Notes: generated by a model not told the origin, from the sequence alone. DNA of 19,746 nt from Bacteroides_D sp963543925 (GCA_963543925.1 CAUUCP010000042.1:1-19746), one strand, 5' to 3'; shown: positions 7,256 to 15,856, counted from the first letter of the stretch. A program made the numbers and translations.

Positions 7256-10200
7256 TTACTGGTAATGAATTACCCTTACGGTCTTTGACACGCCTCCTTG
7301 AGCCTCTAAACGCACGAAATAGACACCCGTGGGGAGGGCGGAGGTATCGACTACCACCTCATTGTCATTCAACGCGCCCGAGCGGAGCACGGTACCTATC
7401 AGGTTTACCAGAGCGTAGTGTACCGTTAGCCCCTCAGGATTAGAGATCCGCAGGTGCGAGATAAACGGGTTCGGTGCTACGCTGAGCGAAGCTAATACGG
7501 CATCTTCGACAGCATTGGGATTCTTTGACTTATTGTTACCGCCTTCATTTCCAACCCTGTTTCCTCCTTTATTCCCCCCATTATCTCCTTCGCCACCTTG
7601 CCCCTTCTCAAACACGACCGTTACTGTCACGGGGTGTGCAGGCATAGTAAACTGCATATCATTCACAGCAATCACCTTGCTCTTGTCACCTGTCTTGTAA
7701 ACGAGTAGACTCCCTGCTTTCAAATGATAGCCCGCATCTGGGGTCGCCGTAAGCTTAACCACGTCGTTTTGCGAAGCCTTGCTTTTACTTACCGTGATGT
7801 AACCATTCTGTACATCTGCAATAGTCACATCGTACATATCTGGTACTTTTTTCACAAAGAGCATTGCTACGACAAAATCATTTTTGGGCAACCATTCGTA
7901 GTCAGTGAGTTTCTCAGAAGCGGTCACATGCAGATTGGCAGGCAATGCCTCCCAGCCCTCACTAGCGATGGCGACGACGGTTATTTTCTCTCCTTGCTTC
8001 ATCGTCCCCTGTGGCAACACCTCGTTACCATTGCACAATACCCTTACCGTGCCCTGCCCTGTAATATTGATTCCTAGATACTTGTATTCTTGATTTAGAG
8101 GAGGTGTAGGGGACGATTCTTGAGCAAACTTTACAGAGACATGAACCTGCCCTGTCACTTTGTAAGTGTTGTTCTCTACAAGCGTTAGACCTTTTACCTC
8201 TTTTTTCTCAACCCTCCAACCCGTATTGTGTACAAAATGGATTTTTAGGAGCGTCCCCTCCTCCACTTGTTCGCCGTAGGTAAGTGTCTGTCCATCGTAG
8301 TACGTCATAGTACACGAACCGCCCTCTGGATTTTCCACAACGGGGGCAGGGATGGTATACTTTGGCTTCGGTTGAGGTTGTGTGTAAGGGGGGATAGGCA
8401 ATTGTCCACTCCCCTCAAGCACCGTAAATGTAAACTTCTCATAGCGCAGATGTTTCCACTTACCCTCAACAGGAATGGAGATAGAGAGCGCATATTCGTA
8501 CTCGCCAGGAGCTAGTTTTATGATTTGTGGGATGGAAACCTTCTGCCGCTCACCAGGTAAGAGATTCACCGTTCCTGCGTCAAACGAACTCTTTATCTCG
8601 TTCCCTTGACGGATATAAGCCTTCAACCACAAGCGTGCTCCCTTTGTAGGTTCTTTTACAGAGAACTCAAAATGGCTGGTTAAGTACTCGTTTTGGTGTA
8701 TCGTACTCGGCTGCACGCCTTGCGTTGTAAGCACCTCGCCGAAACTATACGAATCGCCCAATTCGACCTCCTGTACTCCGCCCCAATCTTTAGGGTAATA
8801 CTGGGGGGATACTAACCCACTACCATTACTGGGGCTTAGAGGCGCGACCCCTCCTTCGTTATTGGTCTTGTCGTAGAAGAAGTGTACATACTTCGCCCCA
8901 GCGAGTGGTCCAAAGGCATCGAAGTGGAACTCTTGCATTTCGTCAGGCGATACCCGTATGGTGGCGCGGTAGGTGATATCAGAGTAACGCAATGAGGTTA
9001 ACTCTGGCTTCTGTGCACTTTTCGTGAAAAGCACCATCACTATCGCATTGTAGTCTCGCGTCCCCACATTCCTTACTCGTAGTGTGCAATGATTCATCAC
9101 CCCGCTATACATCTGTTTGGGTAGCCACTCCATCCTGAGCATCGGTTGTGGCGTAACCTCCTTCACTACCAGTTGCTCCTCGTCCACTGTTAACTCAAAA
9201 ACAGGCGAACGCCAATTCAGCCGCGCAGTATGAAACGTCTTCCGCTCAGGGATATACGCTAAGGGGGTTACAGTATACTTCCCCTTCGGCAGATCTGCCC
9301 ATGCCAAACGGATATTGGTGATGTGGATGATTTGCCCCGACGCTAGCTCCTCAGGGGCATCTGTCGACGCTATTTCTTTCACCGTTTTGCCCGTAGCATC
9401 TAAAACCCGTAGTCCAGCCGTGAGCGTCAGTGTGGGATAGGCGGCATTTTCCAACCCGCGCACCGTACATTCTACGGATTCTCCCTTAGCGTATCGCCCT
9501 TCTTTTACCTCAAATCGAGCGCAGGTAAAATTGAGTGGATAGTCATCCAACGGAGCTTGTACGGCGGGCTGAATGCCAATAATCATATCCGAGACCGAGA
9601 AGCTATACCCAGGATTACTGTTGTTGGTATGATTGAGTTCTTGGATATTGAGGGCATTCAGAGCAAAGAAACCATCCGAAACCCCATTGCCTCCCCAGTT
9701 GAAGTGGAAATACCCCTTACCGTCATAACCGTCACAGACAAAGGCATGCGGTTGATTATTGTAAGTATTGCCCGAATAATATACAGGACGCTTAGCCTGC
9801 AATTCGCTCAGGAGGAGTGCCTGCCAATCGCGAAAGCTGTAATGGATTTGTTCCACACGACGCAGCGTCTTGCTATAATCGAAATTCCGGATCAGTGCTG
9901 TGAACGCATTGATCGAGGTGGCACCACTTCCCCCACCAGAGTAGTTCATCTGGGCGGCGCGTCCAAAGTCGTGCATAATGGTGGCTACCGCCTCTTGTTG
10001 TTCGGGGGTGGCGGAGGACGTGTAGGAGTTCAACATCTTATCCCACGCATAGGTATGGGTAGAGAGGTCTAGCGTCTGTTGACTCTCTTTGAATGTTACC
10101 ACTCCCCTTCCTTTCTTTGGCCAAGCGTAGTAGCGCATGATTTGCGTCATCGCCGTAGCCACACAACCTGTTAACCCCGGCGTCTTGTTATTGTAAGGCC

Positions 10201-10675
10201 ATCCTTGCCCCCAAGTTAAATTGCCCAGCAGGGGCGCTACTGCAGCATCAGGGGCGCGCAAGAGCTGTTCTTTCTGCTGCACTGTACCCTTACGCACTTG
10301 TTGTACCCACAGCGCATAGCCTGCAAGCCACGCAGTCAGTTCCGGAGACAGCGCCGAGGCTACAAAACGCGACTGCGTAGAATACCCGAGTATCGCGGGT
10401 AGCGCATCATCCCCTGCCACCACAACAAAACCGACACCGCTGCGGTTACCGAAAACGTAGTAATCCTTATTGTCGTTCGCTCCACGCAACGGGACACCCG
10501 AACTCGTGTATAAGAGGGTTAAATGAGCTTCGCCTCGCAAAGGGACTATGCTTTTCCAATGCTTATTTGCCAACGCTTCAGCCTCTTGCAACGATACAGG
10601 TGTCCCCCACGTTGCCAACGAAAACAACGTGCATAACACAAGCAGTACACCGATAGCTCTTCTCATCCTCGCCAT
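7256..10675 (-). CDS. C10 (streptopain/PrtT-like) cysteine protease with Spi propeptide and T9SS sorting domain
   Basis: A 1139-residue secreted protease. Residues 1-24 are a signal peptide. Residues 25-144 are a propeptide of the SpeB prodomain/Spi inhibitor kind (YYVFGNRSGVGFVVVAGDDA, LPAILGYS). The catalytic domain (about 145-375) has Cys171 in TGCVATAMTQIMRYYAWP, His309 in PHAFVCDGYDGKGYFHFNWG and Trp326. Ig-like regions follow (about 400-760), then a Pro-rich linker, two beta-rich segments and one InlB-type unit (TATPDAGYHLKAGSLLVYKT to PAHPVTVTVVFEKG). A Gly/Asn-rich linker leads to a type A T9SS sorting domain (about 1065-1139: SVAPNPFISHLRISNPEGLT to TGVYFVRLEAQGGVSKTVRV). It should pass the outer membrane through T9SS and be activated by propeptide removal. 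It is a full-architecture paralogue of the 540-3503 protein. An ATG at codon 4 is an alternative start. Confidence 0.93.
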   Translation of the reverse strand: MARMRRAIGVLLVLCTLFSLATWGTPVSLQEAEALANKHWKSIVPLRGEAHLTLLYTSSGVPLRGANDNKDYYVFGNRSGVGFVVVAGDDALPAILGYSTQSRFVASALSPELTAWLAGYALWVQQVRKGTVQQKEQLLRAPDAAVAPLLGNLTWGQGWPYNNKTPGLTGCVATAMTQIMRYYAWPKKGRGVVTFKESQQTLDLSTHTYAWDKMLNSYTSSATPEQQEAVATIMHDFGRAAQMNYSGGGSGATSINAFTALIRNFDYSKTLRRVEQIHYSFRDWQALLLSELQAKRPVYYSGNTYNNQPHAFVCDGYDGKGYFHFNWGGNGVSDGFFALNALNIQELNHTNNSNPGYSFSVSDMIIGIQPAVQAPLDDYPLNFTCARFEVKEGRYAKGESVECTVRGLENAAYPTLTLTAGLRVLDATGKTVKEIASTDAPEELASGQIIHITNIRLAWADLPKGKYTVTPLAYIPERKTFHTARLNWRSPVFELTVDEEQLVVKEVTPQPMLRMEWLPKQMYSGVMNHCTLRVRNVGTRDYNAIVMVLFTKSAQKPELTSLRYSDITYRATIRVSPDEMQEFHFDAFGPLAGAKYVHFFYDKTNNEGGVAPLSPSNGSGLVSPQYYPKDWGGVQEVELGDSYSFGEVLTTQGVQPSTIHQNEYLTSHFEFSVKEPTKGARLWLKAYIRQGNEIKSSFDAGTVNLLPGERQKVSIPQIIKLAPGEYEYALSISIPVEGKWKHLRYEKFTFTVLEGSGQLPIPPYTQPQPKPKYTIPAPVVENPEGGSCTMTYYDGQTLTYGEQVEEGTLLKIHFVHNTGWRVEKKEVKGLTLVENNTYKVTGQVHVSVKFAQESSPTPPLNQEYKYLGINITGQGTVRVLCNGNEVLPQGTMKQGEKITVVAIASEGWEALPANLHVTASEKLTDYEWLPKNDFVVAMLFVKKVPDMYDVTIADVQNGYITVSKSKASQNDVVKLTATPDAGYHLKAGSLLVYKTGDKSKVIAVNDMQFTMPAHPVTVTVVFEKGQGGEGDNGGNKGGNRVGNEGGNNKSKNPNAVEDAVLASLSVAPNPFISHLRISNPEGLTVHYALVNLIGTVLRSGALNDNEVVVDTSALPTGVYFVRLEAQGGVSKTVRVIHYQ

Positions 10676-11023
10676 TTGTTTTTCCTACGTACAGCAGAGT
10701 GCAAGAATCGCGCCCTACTCTTTAGGAAACATGATATTACACAACAATGTTGCGTATCTTATGACGAACTCGCTATGTAAAATGATAAATCGCAGGAATC
10801 CTCTACTTAGCGGAATAGTCTATGGGGAATATGCCCTCCCCTACTACTCTAAAAGCGCAGCTTTACGTACATTGGATAGTTTCCCCGAATAGGGTTCGGT
10901 ATTTCCAATGGGGCACTAAGACGTGCAAAAATGACACTGCCACGTAACGTGGAAAGCCATTACTCAGAGTGTATCCAGTAGCTCCCCCTCCTTGAAAAGA
11001 AATGGGATATGGAGAAAAAATGG
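10676..11023. other. 348-bp intergenic region without a recognised gene
   Basis: It separates the start of the large C10 protease from the end of the 222-residue exported protein. I found no TAnnTTTG element on the minus strand in front of the protease. A 13-base palindrome (CCACGTAACGTGG, 10940-10952) and a loose inverted repeat (AGTAGC near 10977 with GGCTACT near 11022) flank the end of the upstream gene and could help end its transcript. A plus-strand open frame entering from within the protease gene (10548-10892) has no family features. Confidence 0.5.
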
Positions 11024-11692
11024 CTACTTTTCAAAGTGCTCGTGATAAAAGACCGAGAGTGCGAACCATGCCTTGCCTGTATTCTTGGCATTCGACAGGA
11101 AGTCAGCAAAGCCTGTAGCCATAAGGTCGGCAGAATGCACCACAAAGTTACGAGGAACGTTTTCCAGTATCCCCTTGACGCTGCTACTCTCTTTTTCCGT
11201 AGAAAGAGCTAAAAGGGGCACACGTAACATTCCAAGAGCAGAGGCTACGTAGTCCTTGGGCGTAAAATACTCTCCAGCCGAGACGGCTATGACCCCCTTG
11301 ATCGCAAAATACTTCGTAGCAGCTATCAGTGCTGCCGCACCTACACGGTGCTGAGCAAATAAGAAAATCGGTTGCGCTGTATGTTTACGCAGCTCTGCCA
11401 CCCGCCAACCGATGTCTGCGACTAAGGAATCAGGCGAGGAGGTTACACTCGTATAAGGCGCCTCCGACGGAACTAGTAACACATTCGCACCCAGATTGTT
11501 GAGCTTTCGCGCCAAGACTATCAGCTCATCGGCACTATACGTCTCATCAGGAAAAAGCACACAGTAAGGTGCTTGCGTCGAAACCACGACCTTCGTCCCC
11601 ACGACGCGTCCCTCTAGGGTCAACAGAGGCTGCTGCGAGAAGACACTAACACAAACAAAGCACAACAAGCACGTAATGAAAAAACTACGCAT
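11024..11692 (-). CDS. Exported alpha/beta-hydrolase-like protein of unknown function
   Basis: A 222-residue protein with a clear signal peptide (MRSFFITCLLCFVCVSVFS, cleavage near residue 19-20). The rest alternates beta-strand-like and helix-like segments: APYCVLFPDETYSADELIVL, then ARKLNNLGANVLLVPSEAPY, PIFLFAQHRVGAAALIAATK, GVIAVSAGEYF and RVPLLALSTEKESSSVKGIL. This order recalls an alpha/beta-hydrolase fold of the dienelactone-hydrolase kind. At the expected nucleophile elbow, however, the sequence is AQHRVGAAAL with no Gly-x-Ser-x-Gly serine, so hydrolytic activity is doubtful. It lies downstream of atpC on the same strand, separated by a 203-bp gap holding a strong inverted repeat. The fold call is tentative. 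Confidence 0.6.
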   Translation of the reverse strand: MRSFFITCLLCFVCVSVFSQQPLLTLEGRVVGTKVVVSTQAPYCVLFPDETYSADELIVLARKLNNLGANVLLVPSEAPYTSVTSSPDSLVADIGWRVAELRKHTAQPIFLFAQHRVGAAALIAATKYFAIKGVIAVSAGEYFTPKDYVASALGMLRVPLLALSTEKESSSVKGILENVPRNFVVHSADLMATGFADFLSNAKNTGKAWFALSVFYHEHFEK

Positions 11693-11735
11693 AGCAAAAG
11701 ATTCTACTGCCCCTAAGATACCGAAGGAATAACCC

Positions 11736-11785
11736 TACGCCCCTTATAGAGGACGTATCACACCACATCCACTATAAGAGGCGTA
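11736..11785 (-). terminator. Long hairpin between atpC and the exported-protein gene
   Basis: Arms 11785-11772 and 11749-11736 form a 14-bp stem around a 22-base loop on the minus strand, with one G-U wobble; on the plus strand that pair would be an A-C mismatch. It lies about 110 bases after the atpC stop and 44 bases before the next ATG. There is no strong T-run, so it could be a weak terminator, a processing site, or a leader structure for the downstream gene. Confidence 0.45.
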
Positions 11786-11854
11786 TTATGTACTTTCAAT
11801 CCGTGAAGTCGCTACCCGCTAGGAATATCAACACTCCCCCCCCAGAGACGACTT

Positions 11855-11907
11855 ACTTACTCAGCCAACTTACTCCACCAGCTTACTTCACCAGCTTACT
11901 CTACGAC
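11855..11907. repeat. Imperfect 13-14-bp tandem repeat across the atpC stop codon
   Basis: On the plus strand the units are ACTTACTCAGCCA, ACTTACTCCACCAG, CTTACTTCACCAG and CTTACTCTACGAC. The last unit contains the atpC stop (TAA at 11898-11896 on the minus strand). The array looks like slippage-derived duplication of the gene's 3' end. Confidence 0.55.
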
Positions 11908-12156
11908 ATGTGCCTTAGCTGCGAGGATCGATACTACGTTGTCGTGCTGTTCTACGATACTATTCCCCTCAATAGCGACGCGTAACAGCTCCCCATCAGG
12001 TTTGGTAATGACCACCTCTCCCTCTGGGAGGAGGGACGAAATGATGGCCTGATGCTGCTCCAACATAGCAAACGGACTCTTAGCCCCTGGGACGAGTACC
12101 TGCTGCGCTTCGCAGCTGAGAAGCGTTCTTTCGGGAGTGACTATGCTCACTTGCAT
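11896..12156 (-). CDS. atpC: F-type ATP synthase epsilon subunit, short form
   Basis: An 86-residue epsilon subunit of F1, located in the central stalk where it contacts gamma and beta. The sequence MQVSIVTPERTLLSCEAQQV, LVPGAKSPFAMLEQHQAIIS and SILAAKAHVVE covers the N-terminal beta-sandwich. It stops where the C-terminal helical hairpin of the roughly 135-residue bacterial form would begin. Short epsilon subunits are usual in Bacteroidota, so this is probably natural; the short form would lack the inhibitory extended helix state. It follows atpD by 24 bp and is co-transcribed with it. Confidence 0.92.
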   Translation of the reverse strand: MQVSIVTPERTLLSCEAQQVLVPGAKSPFAMLEQHQAIISSLLPEGEVVITKPDGELLRVAIEGNSIVEQHDNVVSILAAKAHVVE

Positions 12157-12180
12157 TTCTATACAATGCTCCCAACTAGA

Positions 12181-13686
12181 TTACTTCTCCGCTCCACTCA
12201 AGAGACGTTCCCCCTTGGCTATCGCCTCCTCTATGGTTCCCACGAGGTTGAAAGCGGCCTCTGGATACTTATCGACCTCGCCATTCATGATCATATTGAA
12301 GCCCTTTACGGTATCCTCTATCGATACCAAGACTCCCTTCAAACCCGTAAACTGTTCGGCAACATGGAAGGGCTGTGACAAGAAACGTTGTACACGACGT
12401 GCGCGATGTACGGTGAGTTTATCCTGTTCCGAAAGCTCGTCCATACCGAGGATGGCGATGATATCCTGCAATTCGTTGTAACGTTGCAAGAGCGCCTTCA
12501 CGCGCTGTGCGGTGTCATAATGCTCTTGTCCCACGATCTCTGGCGTCAGGATACGAGACGTCGAATCGAGAGGGTCTACGGCAGGGTAAATCCCCAACTC
12601 GGAGATCTTACGACTCAAGACGGTGGTTGCGTCAAGGTGCGAGAAGGTCGTGGCTGGCGCAGGGTCTGTCAAGTCGTCGGCAGGTACGTACACGGCCTGC
12701 ACGGAGGTGATCGATCCGCGTTTGGTCGAAGTGATACGCTCCTGCATCCCCCCCATTTCGGTAGAAAGTGTCGGTTGATACCCCACTGCGGAGGGCATAC
12801 GTCCGAGAAGCGCTGACACCTCCGAGCCCGCTTGCGTGAAACGGAAGATATTGTCGATAAAGAGAAGAATATCACGTCCTTCGCCGTCGCCGCCCCCATC
12901 ACGGAAGGATTCCGCCACGGTAAGTGCCGAGAGGGCGACCGTAGCACGGGCTCCTGGAGGTTCGTTCATCTGTCCAAAGACCAGTGTAGCCTGCGACTTG
13001 GCCAACTCCTCATAGTCCACCTTGCCCAGATCCCACTTCCCTTCTTCCATGGATTTCTTGAACTCCTCGCCATAGCGAATCACATTGGATTCGATCATCT
13101 CTCGCAAGAGGTCATTTCCTTCACGGGTACGTTCCCCGACTCCGGCGAAGACTGTCATACCGTTATAGCCCTTGGCGATGTTGTTGATCATCTCCATGAT
13201 GAGAACCGTCTTACCGACACCAGCCCCTCCAAAGAGACCGATCTTCCCCCCCTTCATATAGGGTTCTAGGAGGTCGATGACCTTAATCCCCGTATAGAGG
13301 ACCTCTTTCTCCGTCTTCAGATCCTCATATTTCGGAGGCTCTCGGTGGATAGGATTTGTTTTTTTCCCCTCCAGCTGACGCAGCCCATCAATCGTATCCC
13401 CGATAACATTGAGCAGGCGTCCCCTCAGCATATCCCCGCTGGGCATCGTGATACTCATGCCCGTCGCCACGACTTCCATGCCGCGACTCAAACCGTCGGT
13501 GGAGTCCATGGCGATAGTCCGAACCGTTTTATCACCAATGTGTTGTTGTACCTCGAGGATGAGGTGCGATCCGTCTGCGCGTGTAAGATCCAGCGCGTCG
13601 TGGATGGTAGGCATCTGCTCGTCGGGGACGTCAAACAAAACGTCCACCACAGGACCGATAACCTGCGAAATCACTCCTTTGACCAT
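12181..13686 (-). CDS. atpD: F-type ATP synthase beta subunit
   Basis: The catalytic beta subunit of F1, 501 residues from the ATG at 13686. The Walker A motif GGAGVGKT is at 153-160, followed by AGVGERTREGNDL (181-193), the Walker B region ILLFIDNIFRFTQAG (273-287) and the SALLGRMPSAVGYQPTL segment. The insertion near 206-230 (GEEFKKSMEEGKWDLGKVDY) makes the protein longer than the 460-residue E. coli form, as in other Bacteroidota. Reading could extend upstream to a TTG at 13734, but MVKGVISQVIGPVVDV matches the family N-terminus, so the ATG is preferred. It pairs with atpC; no alpha, gamma, delta, a, b or c subunit gene is nearby. Confidence 0.97.
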   Translation of the reverse strand: MVKGVISQVIGPVVDVLFDVPDEQMPTIHDALDLTRADGSHLILEVQQHIGDKTVRTIAMDSTDGLSRGMEVVATGMSITMPSGDMLRGRLLNVIGDTIDGLRQLEGKKTNPIHREPPKYEDLKTEKEVLYTGIKVIDLLEPYMKGGKIGLFGGAGVGKTVLIMEMINNIAKGYNGMTVFAGVGERTREGNDLLREMIESNVIRYGEEFKKSMEEGKWDLGKVDYEELAKSQATLVFGQMNEPPGARATVALSALTVAESFRDGGGDGEGRDILLFIDNIFRFTQAGSEVSALLGRMPSAVGYQPTLSTEMGGMQERITSTKRGSITSVQAVYVPADDLTDPAPATTFSHLDATTVLSRKISELGIYPAVDPLDSTSRILTPEIVGQEHYDTAQRVKALLQRYNELQDIIAILGMDELSEQDKLTVHRARRVQRFLSQPFHVAEQFTGLKGVLVSIEDTVKGFNMIMNGEVDKYPEAAFNLVGTIEEAIAKGERLLSGAEK

Positions 13687-13745
13687 ATTCGCGACACTAT
13701 CTATATCGTTTGAATTCTGTGTTTGGTAGCTCAAAGGCTACGCTG

Positions 13746-13753
13746 CAAAGCTA
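13746..13753 (-). promoter_or_regulatory. -7 promoter element upstream of atpDC
   Basis: The minus strand reads TAGCTTTG, an exact TAnnTTTG match, 59 bases before the atpD ATG. It lies inside the short gap after the TPR gene, so atpDC may have its own promoter. A small inverted repeat (GTAGCT with AGCTAC, about 13727-13755) covers the same place. Confidence 0.4.
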
Positions 13754-13771
13754 CTGAAAAAATACTAGATC

Positions 13772-15085
13772 TCACCGCCTTCGAACAAAATCTACACGCT
13801 TTCGCTGATAAAACCACACGCCGCCCGCGCCGAATAAGAGCCCTAAAAGAAAAATAGCAAGTAAGATCGCGCCACGCCCCATGCCCGCGTGCGTAGCAAT
13901 AGCCACCTCATGCCCTGCTTGTTCGTCATTGGCGTGTGCGATAAGGTCGCTAAGCAAGTGCGCATCCTTTGAAAGCTCAAGTAACTGTTCCTGTCCCTTG
14001 GTTTGCTCCGAATCCTTCAATTGTTGTATACAGCGCTTAGCGTGTCCGAGCGCGACTTTCATCTCACCACGCTTCTCAAATATCAAGGCGAGCTCCTCAT
14101 GCAAAAGGGTACGTAATTCCTCAAAAGCGTGCGTCTCGGCTAACTGCAGCGCTTCACTGCCTACAGAAAGAGCTTGCTGACAATCGCCAGCCAGACGATA
14201 CGCCGTACACAGGTTTCCTAGGGCCATGGTCAGTTGAAACCTTTGCGACGAATCGCGCAACAGCGCGACCGCACGCCGATGGTGCGATATCGCATCGTCA
14301 AGTTGTCCTAACTCCCTTAACATCAGACCTATATTGTCAGACGCTAGCGCCAACCCCAACGTATGGTGTAGGGAATCGTAGATGGAATAACAGCGGTAAT
14401 AATGCTCCAGTGCGTGTGTATAATCTTTCAGTTCGTAGTAGGTAGCCCCCATATTGTTCTCACCATTGGCGAGTTCGAGAGGATGCTTGAGTGTCTGATG
14501 ATACTGGGTGTAGCGAGTAAAATAATCAAGCGCCTGCCCGTACTGCCCATACTTGTAGTAGATCTGCGCTATGTTGTTGTAGACCATCGCGATATTCGCG
14601 GGGTCATTGGCTATCTGGAAATGTTTGAGCGCTTCGAGGAAGGAGAGGAAGGCCTCCTTAAAACGTCCTTGACGACGGAGCGTAATACCGAGGTTATTGT
14701 AAGCGCGACCCAGTCCGCTATTCTCAGCAATATTTTGATAGTAATGGATCGAACGCGAAAAATGAGTAGCAGCCTCAGAGAGACTACTTCGCTGGAGAGA
14801 GGAGATCCCCCAAATATTTTCGCACCGCCCAGCCTCGTACCATGCTTCTTTACGTCTGGCAAGTTCGCACCACTCTACAAAAAAGCGCGTAGCCCCCTCA
14901 AGTGTCGAGTCTAAGAGGCTACGCGTTAACTGTTCATAAATTCGGAAACGAAGCGAATCAGAGGATGCACTGCGCAACTCCCTCCGCAGGGAATCTACCC
15001 GTGTGCAAGGTGTTGCCCAAAGCGTTAACGGAAGTATCCCAAACAAAAACACCACGCCACAGTACAATCCTGCTCTCCCGCGCAT
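13772..15085 (-). CDS. Exported TPR protein with C-terminal membrane anchor
   Basis: A 437-residue protein with an N-terminal signal sequence (MRGRAGLYCGVVFLFGILPL, end near residue 25). A helical array of roughly six to seven tetratricopeptide repeats spans about 45-355; recognisable units include AYNNLGITLRRQGRFKEAFL, VYNNIAQIYYKYGQYGQALD and ENNMGATYYELKDYTHALEH. A helical stretch (355-390), one membrane helix (about 404-426) and a basic end (YQRKRVDFVRRR) follow. The layout is that of the periplasmic sensor half of Bacteroidota TPR histidine kinases or TPR-LuxR regulators, but the chain ends right after the membrane helix with no output domain. It is 109 bp behind gcvH and 85 bp before atpD. 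The partner and ligand are unknown. Confidence 0.8.
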   Translation of the reverse strand: MRGRAGLYCGVVFLFGILPLTLWATPCTRVDSLRRELRSASSDSLRFRIYEQLTRSLLDSTLEGATRFFVEWCELARRKEAWYEAGRCENIWGISSLQRSSLSEAATHFSRSIHYYQNIAENSGLGRAYNNLGITLRRQGRFKEAFLSFLEALKHFQIANDPANIAMVYNNIAQIYYKYGQYGQALDYFTRYTQYHQTLKHPLELANGENNMGATYYELKDYTHALEHYYRCYSIYDSLHHTLGLALASDNIGLMLRELGQLDDAISHHRRAVALLRDSSQRFQLTMALGNLCTAYRLAGDCQQALSVGSEALQLAETHAFEELRTLLHEELALIFEKRGEMKVALGHAKRCIQQLKDSEQTKGQEQLLELSKDAHLLSDLIAHANDEQAGHEVAIATHAGMGRGAILLAIFLLGLLFGAGGVWFYQRKRVDFVRRR

Positions 15086-15194
15086 GTTTCAATGCTCGTT
15101 CTATCGTGTGGTGTTGAAACTAGACCTTGGCCAGATTCTGTCGTTATGCGAGTCCCTCCATCCCAGCCCCATCCCTATCGCCTCAGATGCGCTA

Positions 15195-15575
15195 CTACTT
15201 CTGGATGTGTTCCTTGTAAGCAGCAGCATCCATGAGTGCTTCTACCTGCTTGGGATCTTTCACTTTGATGCGCACTATCCACCCCTTACCATACGGGTCT
15301 TTGTTCACACTGTCTGGGGCAGCTTCTAGGTCTGGATTCAATTCCAAGACTTCTCCGTCTATTGGGAGAATGAGGTCAGAAACCGTCTTTACAGCCTCTA
15401 TCGACCCAAACGTCTCGCCCGCCTCGAGGGTCTCGCCCACCGTATCTACGTCTACAAAGACGATGTCACCGAGCTCACTCTGTGCAAAATCGGTTATGCC
15501 CACGTAAGCCTCAGACCCTTCAAGGCGAACCCACTCATGATCCGCACTGTAACGAATATTTTCAGGAAAGTTCAT
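15195..15575 (-). CDS. gcvH: Glycine cleavage system H protein
   Basis: A 126-residue lipoyl carrier that shuttles the aminomethyl group between P, T and L proteins of the glycine cleavage system. The lipoylation motif GSIEAVKTVSDL places the lipoyl lysine at Lys63. N-terminal IRYSADHEWVRLEG and the segment DFAQSELGDIVFVDVDTVGE are typical, and the length fits the family (E. coli 129). The start is the ATG at 15575; one codon earlier is a GTG, which is not needed. No gcvP, gcvT or lipoate attachment gene is adjacent, so the partners must be elsewhere. An exact -7 element lies 37 bases upstream. Confidence 0.97.
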   Translation of the reverse strand: MNFPENIRYSADHEWVRLEGSEAYVGITDFAQSELGDIVFVDVDTVGETLEAGETFGSIEAVKTVSDLILPIDGEVLELNPDLEAAPDSVNKDPYGKGWIVRIKVKDPKQVEALMDAAAYKEHIQK

Positions 15576-15612
15576 CACGCTACTTCGTTTGTTTTACTTA
15601 GCTCCTTACGCA

Positions 15613-15620
15613 CAAAGATA
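15613..15620 (-). promoter_or_regulatory. -7 promoter element of gcvH
   Basis: The minus strand reads TATCTTTG, the same sequence as in front of hipB and an exact TAnnTTTG match, 37 bases before the gcvH ATG. The upstream side is A/T-rich but lacks a clear -33 box. The downstream TPR gene has no such element of its own and may share this promoter. Confidence 0.55.
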
Positions 15621-15856
15621 GCTTTTTCAAAGAAAAAAGACACTTCTCTCAACAGAATATCGAAGGTAGTGTCCGTAACCGTGTGTACCCCATCCCCGAC
15701 CTTCTACCCCTCTAGTCAATCTCCAGCGCCTTACTGGTACTGTGCGATAAAGCGCCATTGGGTACGATAAAAATCCCTTTTCTAGAGAAGTTCGTGCGAC
15801 CTCCTTCCCTCTCTTTAGGAACGTATCAGGCAATCCATTCATATGGGATAGAGCGG

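Noticed and set aside
10548..10892. 114-codon plus-strand frame across the start of the large protease
   Set aside because: It overlaps the signal peptide and propeptide coding sequence of a certain gene and has no recognisable domain.
13687..13734. Upstream TTG start for AtpD adding 16 residues
   Set aside because: The added residues do not match the family N-terminus; the ATG at 13686 begins the conserved VISQVIGPVVDV region.
15086..15120. GTTTCAA/TTGAAAC inverted repeat in front of the TPR gene
   Set aside because: Seven-base arms with a 21-base loop are too weak to call a regulatory structure without conservation data.
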